DNA of 64,000 nucleotides, from positions 168,501 to 232,500 of the forward strand of contig CAJNDS010002110.1 of assembly GCA_905221605.1 (NCBI GenBank). Direction: 5' to 3'. Position 1 is the stretch's first letter. Each line of letters starts with the position of its first letter. The notes under the pieces were generated by a model, which saw nothing but the letters and a program-made list of their open reading frames with translations, did no database searches and had not been told where the DNA came from. This stretch comes from Symbiodinium natans. Taxonomy: Eukaryota; Sar; Dinophyceae; Suessiales; Symbiodiniaceae. The position numbers and the translations under genes are program-made. Positions 19,945 to 31,305 of this stretch are shown here, in pieces.

Positions 19945-20050
19945 AAGATCTGGGAGGGAATCATGCATTCAAGCTTAACCATGGGCAAAGTGGGAGGAGA
20001 GCACCTCCGCAGAAAGGAGGTGCGGCCGGCAGCCTCTCAGAGAGGGCTTC
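19945..20050 (+). other. Possible exon
   Basis: Plus frame KIWEGIMHSSLTMGKVGGEH then LRRKEVRPAASQRG. Followed by G-rich sequence. No family recognised. Confidence 0.35.
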
Positions 20051-20836
20051 TACGGGTTTCGGGTTTAGTAGGGCTGAGGATTGTGCAGGGCGGGGGCGGG
20101 GGGGGGTTCGGGGGCAGCGCGGGCGCTTCGGGACATGGTGTTTGTGTTACTATGGGGCTTGGAGGGTGCTAAAGGTCTTCGGCTTGGGTCCAGTTACGCT
20201 TGCGTCCTGCACGCAAGTCCGTTTTCTCCCTACCTTTGCAAACCCCGAGACCCCAAGCTCTAGACCCGTCCGCACGCACGGAAAGAGGGGTGTGAGGCCT
20301 ATGGGCTTTGAAGTGTCAAAATCAAGGCCCGTTTGAGGGGCTACCAGTACACTTACCCTAAACCCCTTCAGGGAACCCAACCACTCATATGAACTTCAAT
20401 GAACGCAGTCGAACTCGTATGCCCTAAACCCTAAACCCTCAACCCTACTCAACCCTCAACCCTAAACCCTAAATGAATCTCCCAAGGATTCATCCCCAAG
20501 TCCCTGACTTTGCACGTGGGCACAGCGCCGTTGCACCGGTAGGGGAGTAGCCGGGCCGTAAGAGTTTATGGTTCATATGATTTAGGGTTTAGGGGTTAGG
20601 GTAAGGGAGCATATTGAGGGACCTTGCAACGGCCCTTAGAGGACCCCTGAGGATATATGTTTCCCTGAATATTCTCCGAATATGGCCCTTATATTCAAAC
20701 CCCATGGTAAAATCCTCGGCATGAGCCCCTAGAAGGCCTCTAGAACCCGATAAAGCAAGAACTCGACATCTAGAACCCGATAAAACAAGAACTAGACCAT
20801 ACTCTACCCCAAACCCTACAGGGGTATACCAGAAAC

Positions 20837-20958
20837 TCACCCACCGGTAGCTGCGTAAAAGAGTCTTTGGGCAAGTCGCTCCGCAACGCCCGCAGGGGCA
20901 GCGCAAAGAACTGCCGGCACAACTTTTTGGAGGATTTCAGTTGCAGCAGGCCGTACAC
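20837..20958. other. Exon-like block open on both strands
   Basis: Minus reads VYGLLQLKSSKKLCRQFFAL and then PLRALRSDLPKDSFTQLP up to a GTGGGTGAG donor-like site. Plus reads KESLGKSLRNARRGSAKNCR. Coding is likely on one strand; transcripts are needed. Confidence 0.4.
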
Positions 20959-21059
20959 ACCCCAAACCCTAAAGCAGGATCATCACTGCCGAAGCAAATG
21001 TATACACCCTAAGCCCTAAACCCTAAACCCTAAATCCTAAACCCCTAGCCCTAAACCCT

Positions 21060-21183
21060 GTTGGCAGCGTGCACAGAGTGCGTAACTCCCTGGTGGCCAT
21101 CTGCGTCAGCAACCCTGAACCTCCAAAAATACCGGTTTTCGGCTCCTCAGCTGGTGGCCGCAGATTCCGAGCACAGCTAGTAG
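21060..21183. other. Exon-like block open on both strands
   Basis: Plus reads SVHRVRNSLVAICVSNPEPP then KIPVFGSSAGGRRFRAQLVA. Minus reads PAEEPKTGIFGGSGLLTQMA. A CCCTAAA tract of about 17 units begins at its right edge. Confidence 0.4.
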
Positions 21184-21303
21184 CCCTAAACCCTAAACCC
21201 TAAACCCTAACCCCCAAACCCTAAACCCTAAACCCTAAACCCTAAACCCTAAACCCTAAACCCTAAACCCTAAACCCTAAACCCTAAACCCTAAACCCTA
21301 AAG
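21181..21303 (-). repeat. CCCTAAA tract, about 17 units
   Basis: Long CCCTAAA array. Together with the TTTAGGG array at 21418-21536 it forms an inverted pair around about 115 bp. Confidence 0.95.
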
Positions 21304-21417
21304 CCTAAACCCTAAGCTGGCTACTCTCACAGTCGCCCCAGGTGGGAGAGGCCAGGGACCGGAAGTGGTCCCCCTGAGTTGCAAAAAAGAAGTACACTAC
21401 AGAACAGTCAGGGCATA

Positions 21418-21536
21418 GGGTTTAGGGTTTAGGGTTTAGGGTTTAGGGTTTAGGGTTTAGGGTTTAGGGTTTAGGGTTTAGGGTTTAGGGTTTAGGGTTT
21501 AGGGTTTAGGGTTTAGGGTTTAGGGTTTAGGGTTTG
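21418..21536 (+). repeat. TTTAGGG tract, about 17 units
   Basis: Clean TTTAGGG array. A family-B element follows within a few bases (21540-21652). Confidence 0.95.
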
Positions 21537-21539
21537 TGA

Positions 21540-21652
21540 CGACTATTTGCTTAAGAACCCCCGAAAACTCGAAAACTGTGGAGCATGTTCTTCCTTTTTC
21601 AGAGCAACATAGGGATCATCATCATGATTTATTGGGGTTCATAAGCAAACAA
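21540..21652. mobile_element. Family-B inverted-repeat element
   Basis: Ends ACTATTTGCTTAAGAACCCC and GGGGTTCATAAGCAAACAAT form imperfect inverted repeats; the interior has TTCTTCCTTTTTC. Non-coding. Confidence 0.75.
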
Positions 21653-21746
21653 TAGTAATTCACAACCACGCCTCAGCCTTAACCCTAAACAACCCCTAAA
21701 CCCTAAACCCCAAACCCCAAACCCTAAACCCTAAACCCCTTTCTGG

Positions 21747-21836
21747 CACGAGGTGCTTATGGGTCCTGGACAACATCGACCGCGAGGGGCGTCCTAAGTC
21801 GAAGCAGGGGCTAGTTCAAAATTGAGGGCCCTGTTT
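21747..21836 (+). other. Possible terminal exon
   Basis: Plus frame CLWVLDNIDREGRPKSKQGL then VQN and a TGA. Follows a CCCTAAA tract. No family recognised. Confidence 0.35.
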
Positions 21837-22002
21837 GCTGGCTTTAGGCTTTAGGGTTTAGGGTTTGGGGTTTGGGGTTTAGGGTTTAGGGTTTAGGGTT
21901 TGGGGTTAGGGTTTGGGGTTTAGGGTGTAGGCTTTAGGCTTTAGGCTGTAGGGTTTAGGGTTTAGGGTTTAGAGTTTAGTGTTTGGGGTTTAGGATGAAA
22001 CC

Positions 22003-22098
22003 GCAACCGAGATCCAGCTTGGGCCCATAAACTTACGTCCACAAGATAGCGAAGAAAGCACCAGGGCTCAGCCGGGGACTTGGAACTGCAGAGCCCCC
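22003..22098 (+). other. Possible exon
   Basis: Plus frame ATEIQLGPINLRPQDSEEST then RAQPGTWNCR, between TTTAGGG tracts. No family recognised. Confidence 0.35.
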
Positions 22099-22239
22099 AA
22101 ACCTACTCTAGCAGGTTTAGGGTTTAGGGTTTAGGGTTTAGGGTTTAGGGTTAGAGTTCTCTAGCCCTTTTGCACGCTTCTCACACAACACGTGCAAGGA
22201 TGTGCAGACCTTCAAAAAAGAATGCAGCCCGCAGCCCTA

Positions 22240-22390
22240 AACCCTAAACCCATTTTGAAGCATGGACTGAGGTCGGCAAACCCGAAACCGCTGCCGGCGG
22301 GCCGCGGCAGCCCATCACTGCGATCCAAACTCCCTTTGCCACTCCAGATATCCTCGGGGCAAATGAAGGTGCTGGGGTTTTCTATACTGC
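22240..22390 (+). other. Possible exon
   Basis: Plus frame KHGLRSANPKPLPAGRGSPS then LRSKLPLPLQISSGQMKVLG. The minus strand is also open (22212-22556), so strand is uncertain. Confidence 0.3.
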
Positions 22391-22594
22391 ACGTGGAGGC
22401 CCTAGCAAAATTAAAGTTTAGCGGTTTCTTAGGAACTACAGTACCCCAAAAAAAATATTCCCAAGAATCCCTAAGTTGTGAGGTACAGCTCAGAAAATTC
22501 CGGCAGGGGCCGGCATGCGCACCACCCACTCCGAAGCAGAAAGCAAGCCTGTCCATACTTTGGAGTAGACCCTGGAAAGAAGTATATACTTTTT

Positions 22595-22705
22595 AGGTAC
22601 AAGTGGCTATCATAGGAGCCCAGAACCAAACAAAAGTATTAAAGTACTTACAAGTGGGTTAGAACTACACTTCTAATCGGTTACTAAGTACCCTGAACCT
22701 CCAAG
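22595..22705. mobile_element. Family-H relative
   Basis: The right end GTACCCTGAACCTCCAAGTA matches the 35.6-kb family-H terminus. The left end is degenerate. Other relatives: about 2727-2830, 8275-8430 and 25600-25725. Confidence 0.5.
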
Positions 22706-22837
22706 TATTGTTTTCTTGGGCCCCTGCTAAAAGAGTCCGACCCCCTTGAAACTTGGGCGTAGCTGAGAAAAGGGGGTACATCAATCAGACCCTGTAAGCC
22801 CCCCGCGGTTTTTCTAATAAGAAGAAGAATAGAAAAA

Positions 22838-23142
22838 TATGATGATGATGATGATGATGTTGGTGGTAATAACAAAACAATAACAATAGCGATGCCAATA
22901 ACAATAATAACAATAGAAAAATAACAATAATGAACTAATGATAATAATAGTAATAATAGTAATAATAGTAAAAATAGTAAAAATAGTAATAATAGTAATA
23001 ATAGTAATAATAGTAATAATAGTAATAATAGTAATAATAGTAATAATAGTAATAATAGTAATAATAGTAATAATAGTAATAATAGTAATAATAGTAATAA
23101 TAGTAATAATAGTAATAATAGTAATAATAGTAATAATATTAA
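22838..23142. repeat. (ATG)n and (TAATAATAG)n microsatellites
   Basis: A short GAT run, then about 20 units of the nonamer AATAATAGT, with AT-rich flanks. The leucine-rich and isoleucine-rich ORFs over it are artefacts. Confidence 0.95.
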
Positions 23143-23204
23143 TAATAATGATAATAAAAGTAGTAAATTAAAATCCAATTTCAACAAATGATCACAATAA
23201 AAAT

Positions 23205-23498
<294 letters not shown>

Positions 23499-24869
23499 CA
23501 TAATAAAAATAATCATAATCATATTAAGCATAAACAATCATTCGTAAGGGGTCTCTAGGAAAAAACACACTTGCCAGCGAGCGACGGCGAGTGTCGCTCT
23601 GGGAGACCTTGGCTGCAGGCGGAAGACCCTTAAAAGCCCTTAGCCTAGGGTTTAGGGTTTAGGGTTTAGGGTTTAGGGTTTAGGGTTTAGGGTTTAGGGT
23701 TTCGGGTTTAGGGTTGAGGGTTTAGGGTGCCCATTAAATACCCTTCCTGAACCCGAAGCCCTACCCGTGACTCCCAAACCCTGCAAAGATGTAGAGCAGA
23801 GCCCTGCCAAACTAGTAGGTAAATCCCAAACCCTACAAAATAGCAGCTTATAGCCTCTTAGAGGAGGCCCGGGTGCACCCCAAACCCCTCTGTCTCTCTC
23901 CCTAAACCCTAAACCCTAAACCCCAAACTCTAAACCCTAAACCCTAAGCCCCTAAACCTCTCTCTCCCTCTCTCTCGCAGATTCGGCTCTAAGACCTCCC
24001 TGAGCCCTTCCGACACCTAACGCCCCACCCCCAAAAAACCAGAGCAGTCGCAGCCCCTGAGCCCCTTGAGCCCTGAACCCAATCAGTTCCCCAATGCCCT
24101 AAACCCTAAGCCCTAAGTAAACCCTAAAGCTTTTGTTCATCCTGAACCCCAAGAGGTCCCCCCCAAAACCCTACCATCTAAACCCTAAACCCTAAACCCT
24201 AGCCCTAAACCCTAAACCCTAAACACTTTACAACTTCGAGCCATGGAGCCGAGGGCTGCACGCCTGAGGCAGCTTCGGGGGTTTAGGGTTTAGGGTTTAG
24301 GGTTTAGGGTTTAGGGTTTGGGGTGTAGGGTTTGGGGTGTAGGGTTTAGGGTTTAGGGTGACTTGGGGTTCAGGAGTTTAGGGTGAGTCGGGGTTCAGGG
24401 GATTCTGGTCTAGGGTTTAGGGTTCAGGGTGACTTGGGGCTAGGGCGATTTTTAGGGTGTAGGATCTACAGGGCTTAGGGCGGTGTCTTAGGGCTTGGAG
24501 ACGTGAGGGTTCGATTTGTTTTTTCCCTGCACGCAGCTGCATCGCAGGGCGGATGACGAGGTTCAGGGTTTAGGGTCAGAGTTTCGATTCTCACAGTGGC
24601 ATAGGCGGCGAGTTAGGGTTGTGGGTTTCGGGTTTACGTGGGTTTAGGGTTTGCGGGTGGACTAACAGGGTTTCTTAAAGGTGGAGGGAGAGTAACAAAA
24701 AGCTCCACCTTATCATTCATAAAATTGCAAGTGAGGGAGCCTAGAAACTTCATCCTCCAGAATAGCCTGGGAATTAAATGGGCTCCCCTTTTTAAGATTC
24801 TCGGGGCTTCTCGTATTGGCACCTAGCCCTAAACCCTAAACCCTAAACCCAAAACCCTAAACCCAAAAC

Positions 24870-24962
24870 CAACTCGCAGCCCAGGAGCTTGCAATGGCAG
24901 CTTCAAAGTCCGCCATTGCCTGGGCTTGGGATTCCTCAACAGCCCGTATGTTGAGGGCTGAG
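24870..24962 (+). other. Possible exon
   Basis: Plus frame QLAAQELAMAASKSAIAWAW then DSSTARMLRAE, alanine-rich and helix-like, between CCCTAAA and a long TTTAGGG tract. Confidence 0.4.
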
Positions 24963-24963
24963 G

Positions 24964-25069
24964 GTAGGGTTTAGGGTTTAGGATTTAGGGTTTAGGGTTT
25001 AGGGTTTAGGGTTTAGGGTTTAGGGTTTAGGGTTTAGGGTTTAGGGTTTAGGGTTTAGGGTTTAGGGTT
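24964..25069 (+). repeat. TTTAGGG tract, about 14 units
   Basis: Clean TTTAGGG array with one variant unit. Confidence 0.95.
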
Positions 25070-26276
25070 GAGGGCCCAGGGCTTAGGGGATTTAAGGTAG
25101 GGTATAGGGCTCAGGTGCTGCCAAGCCCAAGATAAGGAGGCGGCTACCCTTATCGAAGAATGCACGTATCCAATCCAGTGCTGCACCCTTTATGTGAGGT
25201 TTACAAGGGCTTCTAACCCTACAAAGGAACGAGGGAATAAGGGTCTTTAGGATATATGGGGTTAAGGAGTTACGGATCTAGAAGGATGCTGGGAGATGTG
25301 GGAGGAGAGTGCGGGGGAGCCGCTGAGGGCCGGAGCCTAAACCCTAAACCCTAACCCTGAACCCTGAACCCAAAACCCTATAAAACCAAAACCCTGAACC
25401 CTAAGCCCCCAAGATGCAAAGGCCAATTGCATCCAAGAAGCCACTGAGAGGCTGCTGGTGTCCAGCTTGCCTGAAAAAAGGGCGATTACATGGAGAGGGG
25501 GTTAGGGTTTAGGGTTTAGGGTTCAGGGTTTAGGGCTTAGGGTTTAGGGCAACATCAACCCCCCCCATCCTTGTATGCCCCCCGCTCACTTGCAGGAACA
25601 TGAGTACAAATAAGTAGGGTTACCAGTGCCCGAAGGGGGGGTGATAACGATAGTTCCCCTACTTCTACTCCTACTGATAAGTACCCTAAACCCTGACCCT
25701 GAACCCTAAACCCTAACCCTCCAAGCATGGACCTCCTGGCGCACACAAACATTTGTAATCTTATGAGTGCGGCTGCCAATTCGCATTTTCCGGTAGCTTT
25801 GGCCCTGCGCACGACTCCGAAACCCTAAATCCTAAACCCTAAACCCTAAACCCAAACCCTAGAGCAGCTCGAAACCGTGAACCCTAAGCTCTTAGCCCAT
25901 TTTAGAATCTAGGGCTGATAGGGTTTAGGGTTTAGGGCTATTAACCCTAAACCCTAAAACCTTAAACTCTAAACACCAGACCCAAACGTCTAACCCGACC
26001 TTGAACTCCCTAAACCCTAAACCCCAAACCCTAAACCCTAAACCGTAAACCCAAAACCCTAAACCCTAAACCCTGAACGGCACCGGTGTGATACGGGGTG
26101 GAGTGCTTGGGGGGTGACGTGCTCCCGAAGCACAAAGCACCAACAAGTCGAGGTCAGAAACCTCAGAGAGAAGAGAAGTACATCCTACACCCGTGGAAAC
26201 CCCCAAGCCTCCCACAACCTACCCTAAACCCTAAACCCTAAACCCTAAACCCTAAACCCTGAATGAACCATCCCCT

Positions 26277-26330
26277 CAAGGCTCGCCTTCGCTGCGTAGC
26301 TGGACCAGCTCTGCTGGGGTGAGCCCGTCG
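26277..26330 (-). other. Possible terminal exon
   Basis: Minus frame VDGLTPAELVQLRSEGEP followed by TGA. It precedes a CCCTAAA tract in genome order. Short, but the codon pattern is protein-like. Confidence 0.35.
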
Positions 26331-26400
26331 ACTAAACCTCAGGAAAATGGGGTTTGGGGGGTTGGGGATGGTTGTAGGGCTTGGGTTTGGGATGGCTTGG

Positions 26401-26470
26401 GGTTTAGGGTTTAGGGTTTTTAGGGTTTTTAGGGTTTTTAGGGTTTTTAGGGTTTTTAGGGTTTTCAGGG
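26401..26470 (+). repeat. Nonamer variant TTTTTAGGG array
   Basis: About six TTTTTAGGG units follow two ordinary TTTAGGG units; another homogeneous expansion of a variant telomere unit. Confidence 0.9.
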
Positions 26471-26529
26471 TTTATTAGGGTGTAGGGTTTTAAGGTTTGG
26501 GGTTTGGGGTTTGCGGTTTGGGGCTCTAC

Positions 26530-26676
26530 AGATCTGCTTCTGGGCAATATCTCGGGCTGAGTCCCGGGTTTGGGGGCAAGTCTTGGTAGATCTGCAGAGC
26601 CGGGATGTGTTGCCTTCTTCCCTCTCTTCGAACCCAGACTCAGAGCATCAGCTGCGACTGCCTTATTCCCTTTCAA
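26530..26676 (-). other. Possible exon
   Basis: Minus frame including GNKAVAADALSLGSKRGKKA and DLPRLAPKPGTQPEILPRSR. The ORF's tail runs into the nonamer telomere array. Together with 26277-26330 it may be part of a minus-strand gene. Confidence 0.4.
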
Positions 26677-27213
26677 CCCGAAACCCGAAATCCAACCTCT
26701 TTTGACCCCTAACCCCCCAAGCCCATATTTCTCTTACCCCTAAACCCTAAACCCCAGACCCATATTTCTACACCCTATACCCATCTCTCCCCCACCCCGC
26801 CTTCTTAGGCCGTACCCACCCTTTTCGAGGGTGCCTGGGAGAGTGGTGGAGTACGGCCCCCAGCCGTTCCTTTTGGGGACATGCCTGCCTCCTGCCTCCC
26901 TAGAAATTGCTTGGCCCCCCTCCCTCTTCCTGACTAACCTAGCCCCGTGAAGTCTTTGATGGTGGGAATTGAGGGCGGCAGCCCTAAACCCTAATTAAAA
27001 GGCAATGGTTTGGGTGGCCTGTTAAAGCTCACAACGGGAACGAGAAAGAAACCGAGTACCAATGAAAATTGTTGGACGCATTGAGAATGTGTGCCTTCGC
27101 ATGACATGCCGCCCCCCCCCCCCCTCCCCCACACCCCTGGTACCCTAAACCCTAAACCCTAAACCCTAAACCCTAAACCCTAAACCCTAAACCCTAAACC
27201 CTAAACCCTCCAC

Positions 27214-27302
27214 CTCAAACAGCTCCCGGCTTCAATTCTTGCAGCCGAGGGGGGCGTCGCATGGGACTCATGGAGGCTTCGCGGCAAACAAGTTGGACCT
27301 GG
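27214..27302 (+). other. Possible exon
   Basis: Plus frame LKQLPASILAAEGGVAWDSW then RLRGKQVGPG, bounded by a CCCTAAA tract on the left and a TTTAGGG tract on the right. Confidence 0.4.
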
Positions 27303-27411
27303 GTTAGGGTTTAGGGTTTAGGGTTTAGGGTTTAGGGTTTAGGGTTTAGGGTTTAGGGTTTAGGGTTTAGGGTTTAGGGTTTAGGGTTTAGGGTTTAGGG
27401 TTTAGGGTTTA
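27302..27411 (+). repeat. TTTAGGG tract, about 15 units
   Basis: Clean TTTAGGG array. With the CCCTAAA array at 27143-27208 it brackets the exon-like block 27214-27302. Confidence 0.95.
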
Positions 27412-28698
27412 GTACCCTAAAGAAGCCCTTAGGGGATTAAATTTCGGGGGGGGGGGGGGGGGGTGGGGTATCAGGTGGCCAGGTACTCTATAGAACAGTG
27501 TCTTAAAGGCTTATATGGGAATCCCAAACCCGAAGCCCTAAACCCTCATTCCCAAGGATATCTTTATTCTATTTGTTGTTTATTTTTATTCATTTATTTT
27601 TTTGGGGGGGTAAAAGGAGGGACGCTTGTAAGGGTTTCGGGTTCGTGGCTTGGCGCTGGGGCTCTGAGGGGGCTCCTTTACGGGCCATTATCGGGTTTAT
27701 GGGGTTGAGGGTTTAGGGACCATCTAAAGGCATGGATGCAACTGGCACCCTTTCTAGGGCAGTATGGTCCTCCAAGAAACGTTTAAGCCTTCTCCCACGC
27801 GCACTTGTAAGGGTTAAGGGTGTCAGGTCTTAAGGGTGTCGGGTCGTACCCATAATCTAACGGCCGCAGCCCGCTGACATCTTGAAAAAGAGATGGTCGC
27901 ATGAGGATTCAGATGATACCTGATCTTGTAAAGAATAGGCTTCGTGTTCTCGAGGTCGATTTAGAGATTTTTAGAATTTTGAAATTGGAGTCATATACCC
28001 TATACTACTCTAATCCCTAGTTTAAGGTTGATGAACCATAAACCCTTTTAGGGTTCACTGGGTCCCCGTAGCTAGGCTTCGGGTTCTTGAGGTCGCTTTA
28101 GAGGATTTAGAATTTAGGGTACATTCGGCTCCGTCTCATCACCTGGGGCCCTCCATGGCCTCACTCTGGTACGTCTGGTCTAGGGTTTAGGGTTAGGGTT
28201 TAGGGTTTAGGGTTTAGGGTTTAGGGTTTAGGGTTTAGGGTTTAGGGTTAGGGTTTAGGGTGCAACTTTCGGATTCAGACACAAGCTGCGAACTTCAATC
28301 TCAAGCCCTCAACGCTGTTCACAAACCCTAAGCCCCATGCCCTATTTCCGACTATCTGCTGAAGAACCCCACAAAAATATGAAAGATCAGAATCCCTATA
28401 TTCTCCTTATACGGAGAGGAATATGCAGTTTTGGGGGTTCTCAAGCAAATAGTTTCGGGTCGGAAGTTACGACTGCCGAACCTTAGGCAGCTGCAGGCCC
28501 CCCCCCAAAGTCCCACTTAACGAGATCCAACAGCCCAACCCTGAACCGCGGCGTGGCTACAGATGCCCCCAGACCGGTTCTTGTTCAGGAACTCAAGCCA
28601 ACAAGCCGCTAAGTTAAGGCTAGGGTTTGGGGTTTCGGGTTTAGGGGTTATACAATTATTGTTAAAATATACTATGCTGTTTTACTTACTATGCGAGT

Positions 28699-28779
28699 CA
28701 AACTAAGGAACCTGAGTTGAAGCTCCTCATCAAGAGCACGGTACAGAATGCAGCGCAAGCCCTGTCTGCATGCCACCCG
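28699..28779 (+). CDS. Exon of unknown protein, left of a family-C element
   Basis: Plus frame QTKEPELKLLIKSTVQNAAQ then ALSACHP, ending in the target duplication TGCCACCCG. The same frame resumes at 28948 once the element and one duplicate are removed. Confidence 0.5.
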
Positions 28780-28947
28780 AAAGAGCCCAATTCCCCTTAA
28801 TTAAGCAACATACAAATATACCTTAACTTATAAATCTGGATCCTTACAATACATATATATATATATATATATTCTTAATTAAGGAATAATACTTTAGTTA
28901 TGGTATAGAGTCCATAATTACAAGGGTATTGGGCTCTTTGCCACCCG
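28771..28947. mobile_element. Family-C palindromic element with 9-bp duplication
   Basis: Ends AAAGAGCCCAAT and ATTGGGCTCTTT, AT-rich interior with a TA run. Flanked by TGCCACCCG at 28771-28779 and 28939-28947, a 168-bp period. The coding frame is open across the site after excision. Confidence 0.85.
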
Positions 28948-29001
28948 GGGGAGCTTTTCTCCAAGGCATTGTCGTTCAAGAGCCCATTCAGATTTACTTG
29001 A
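28948..29001 (+). CDS. Exon of unknown protein, right of a family-C element
   Basis: Continues the 28699-28779 frame: GELFSKALSFKSPFRFT and TGA. If the stop is genuine this is a C-terminus; otherwise a splice site lies before it. Confidence 0.45.
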   Translation, partial: GELFSKALSFKSPFRFT

Positions 29002-29282
29002 AGAGCCGTTCGGGCTCAAGGTGCCCCAAAGAGTTTAGGGTTTAGGGTTTAGGGTTTAGGGTTTAGGGTTTAGGGTATGAAGGAATAGACCTCAAGTCAT
29101 ACTAAGGCTCCCTCTACAACTTAAGGGATCTTCCTTAAGGAGCCTTGGGCTCTGGGTAGTACACATCCCATGAGTGCCCACCGCTACGAGTCACCTTTCT
29201 TCGTCTGCGGTGTTTAGTGCGCGAAGAGATGGGGGTTCGAGGTCCCTGCTCAATTCCCCGCACCCTACACCCTGAACCCTAA

Positions 29283-29357
29283 GCGAGCGACGTCGGCGCC
29301 GCTGTAGCGCTCGAGTTGCGCGGCAACGAGCGGCAAATCCACATCCTCTCATGGAGC
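29283..29357 (-). CDS. AAA ATPase 2, helical-lid exon
   Basis: Minus frame EDVDLPLVAAQLERYSGADV then ARL. This is the C-terminal lid motif of meiotic-clade AAA ATPases (VDL..LA..TEGYSGADI..LCREA); the exon stops just before the expected CREA. It follows 30.73-30.81 kb in transcript order. A telomere-like stretch begins at its downstream edge. Confidence 0.75.
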
Positions 29358-30724
29358 GGTGGGGGTGGGGGTCCTACGAACACAACAATCCTGGGCTAAC
29401 ATTGGGGTCTGTACTACTACAACTCCCGTCATGGTACACGAGCCATCGACCTTTCAGGATTCATTTGTGACCCAAACCCTCCCAAATCCCGCTCCCCCCC
29501 CCCCGCCTCCCCAACCCCAAAACGGGATGAAGGGCCCGTTCTAACCCTAAACCCTAAACCCTAAACCCTAAATCCTAAACCCTGGTTCCGGGGGGGGACG
29601 ATGGGTGGCATGCTTCACCTCTCGCCCCGCTCTCCGGATGTTCAACCATCCTGAAAGTCATAGTTGGTGAGCTCTCAACATGATGGTCCCTTTTTTGGGT
29701 ACCCTAAATATCAGGGGGTCCGCCTTGTTTTTAAGAAAAAACACCAAAAGGGGCCCGAATTTAGAGGAGTGACGTATGTAAGGATTGAGCTCGGTCTGCG
29801 TGGTAGGGTTCAGGCTGACTACTCAACCCTAGACTCAGTACTGTTGGGATACCACTGCTGCCCTTCCTACACGAACCCCGGAATACCAAGCCCTGAGGCA
29901 ATAAATTTGTGTATATGGGATGTTGTTGGTTTAGGCTTCGGTTTGTAGGAGGGTTCATAACAGGCAGATGGGAGGTTAAAAGGGCTTTGCGGTTTACTTA
30001 GAGCGACACGTGCGGATTACTGTGCCATGCAGCCATTCAAATATCACCAGCACAGCACTTCCCCACCCAAGAATTCGCAGATTCAAAGCCCTTTGTGACA
30101 GTCAGCCCAAAGAGGTTCAGGATTTGAGGCTCAGGGTGGGAATTGGCTGAGCTGTCTGAACGAAAACCCCCAAAGCCGAACCCCTACATCGCGGCGGTTT
30201 TTTGAGTGTATAGGGTTTAGGGTCGACAAGTGCTGAAAGTCTTGCTTTTGGCCCGGTCCTCGGCTAGCACGATGTCCTGCCAGGGACAACAAGGGATGCT
30301 GTCAGACCCTACTAGGGTCGCGGTTTACGGTTTAGGGTTTAGTGTTTAGGGTGGAGGTGACTTTCTTTCTAGTTATGATTGATGTCCAGCCCTTAGTAAG
30401 CAAAACCTACGGAAGGCAATTTCTTTACTTAGGGGGATTTGACACGGGAGTGTTTCGCCTCAACCAGAGCCAGCTCGTCCCATGAACCTTCAGCTCGTTT
30501 AAAACACTAACCTCCCACACACACACACTGCAGGCCCCCCTAAACACTTTACGGCAAACCCTATACCCTAAACCCCTAAAGGCCCCAAAACCCTAAACCC
30601 AAAACCCAAAACCCAAAACCCCAAAACCCTAAACCCCAAACCCCAAACCCCAAACCCTAAACCCTAAACCCCAAACCCCTCGAGGCCCCTAAGCCCTGAG
30701 GCATGATGCCCCCCCACCCCCCCC

Positions 30725-30814
30725 CGCCCCTCCCCAGCCCCACATTGGGCCGCCTTGAGGAAGTGCTCAAGCATACGCTGTCGCGCTGCCTCCTCCGGCA
30801 ACGGGATGTAGATC
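30725..30814 (-). CDS. AAA ATPase 2, exon with IYIPLPEEAARQ
   Basis: After an acceptor CGCCAG the minus strand reads IYIPLPEEAARQRMLEHFLK then AAQCGA. This matches the segment following the arginine-finger strand in katanin/VPS4-type AAA ATPases (KRIYIPLPEEAAR). Joining it to 31232-31305 gives LEKR|IYIPLP without a frame break. The plus-strand proline ORF here is a shadow. Confidence 0.85.
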
Positions 30815-31231
30815 CTGGCGTCCCCCACGCACAGCGAGCCCGAAAAAAAAAAGAAATGAAGAACCCGAAAGTGCAGGGTTTAGGGTCTCGGGTTTTAGGG
30901 TTCAGGGTTTTAGGGTTTAGGGTTTAGGGCACCATGTAAGCGGGAAACCGAAACTCTGAACCCTCAACGTTCTGAACCCCTAAGCCCCTAGGCCCAAGAG
31001 GAACCTAGGAATAACAAGAGCTCCCTTTTTGGCTCAAAGGCCTGAGGACCTATTCGCGGTTCCAGCTTAGAGTCCTGAACTGCGGTCTTTCTCCTCGCCT
31101 GAAGAACACCCCCGAACATGTGCCGGGTTACTCAAGACTTTTAAACTGGAAGCTCAACCTTGTAAACTCCAGTGCAACTCTTTAATCCCTAACCCAAAAA
31201 CCCTAGCTTTCCACCCTCTCGCGACACAGGC

Positions 31232-31305
31232 CTCTTCTCCAGCCGGCGACGGAGTGCCTCAACGCTTGGCAAATTCATGGGCACGAGGTTGAGGACAGAT
31301 GTGCT
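31232..31305 (-). CDS. AAA ATPase 2, arginine-finger exon
   Basis: Minus frame VLNLVPMNLPSVEALRRRLE then KR, matching the AAA segment that normally reads ATN.P..ID.ALRRRLEKR. The donor is GAAGAG|GC, a GC donor. Its Walker A and B exons were not found upstream, so this copy may be partial or its 5' exons diverged. Confidence 0.75.

Noticed and set aside
30703-30927. Plus-strand proline-rich ORF
   Set aside because: Antisense shadow of the AAA exon reading IYIPLPEEAARQ.
31021-31045. TTTTTGGCTCAAAG as a spliced-leader relic
   Set aside because: It lies in a family-A-like element core (CCCTTTTTGG) and lacks the final match, so chance or element sequence is more likely.
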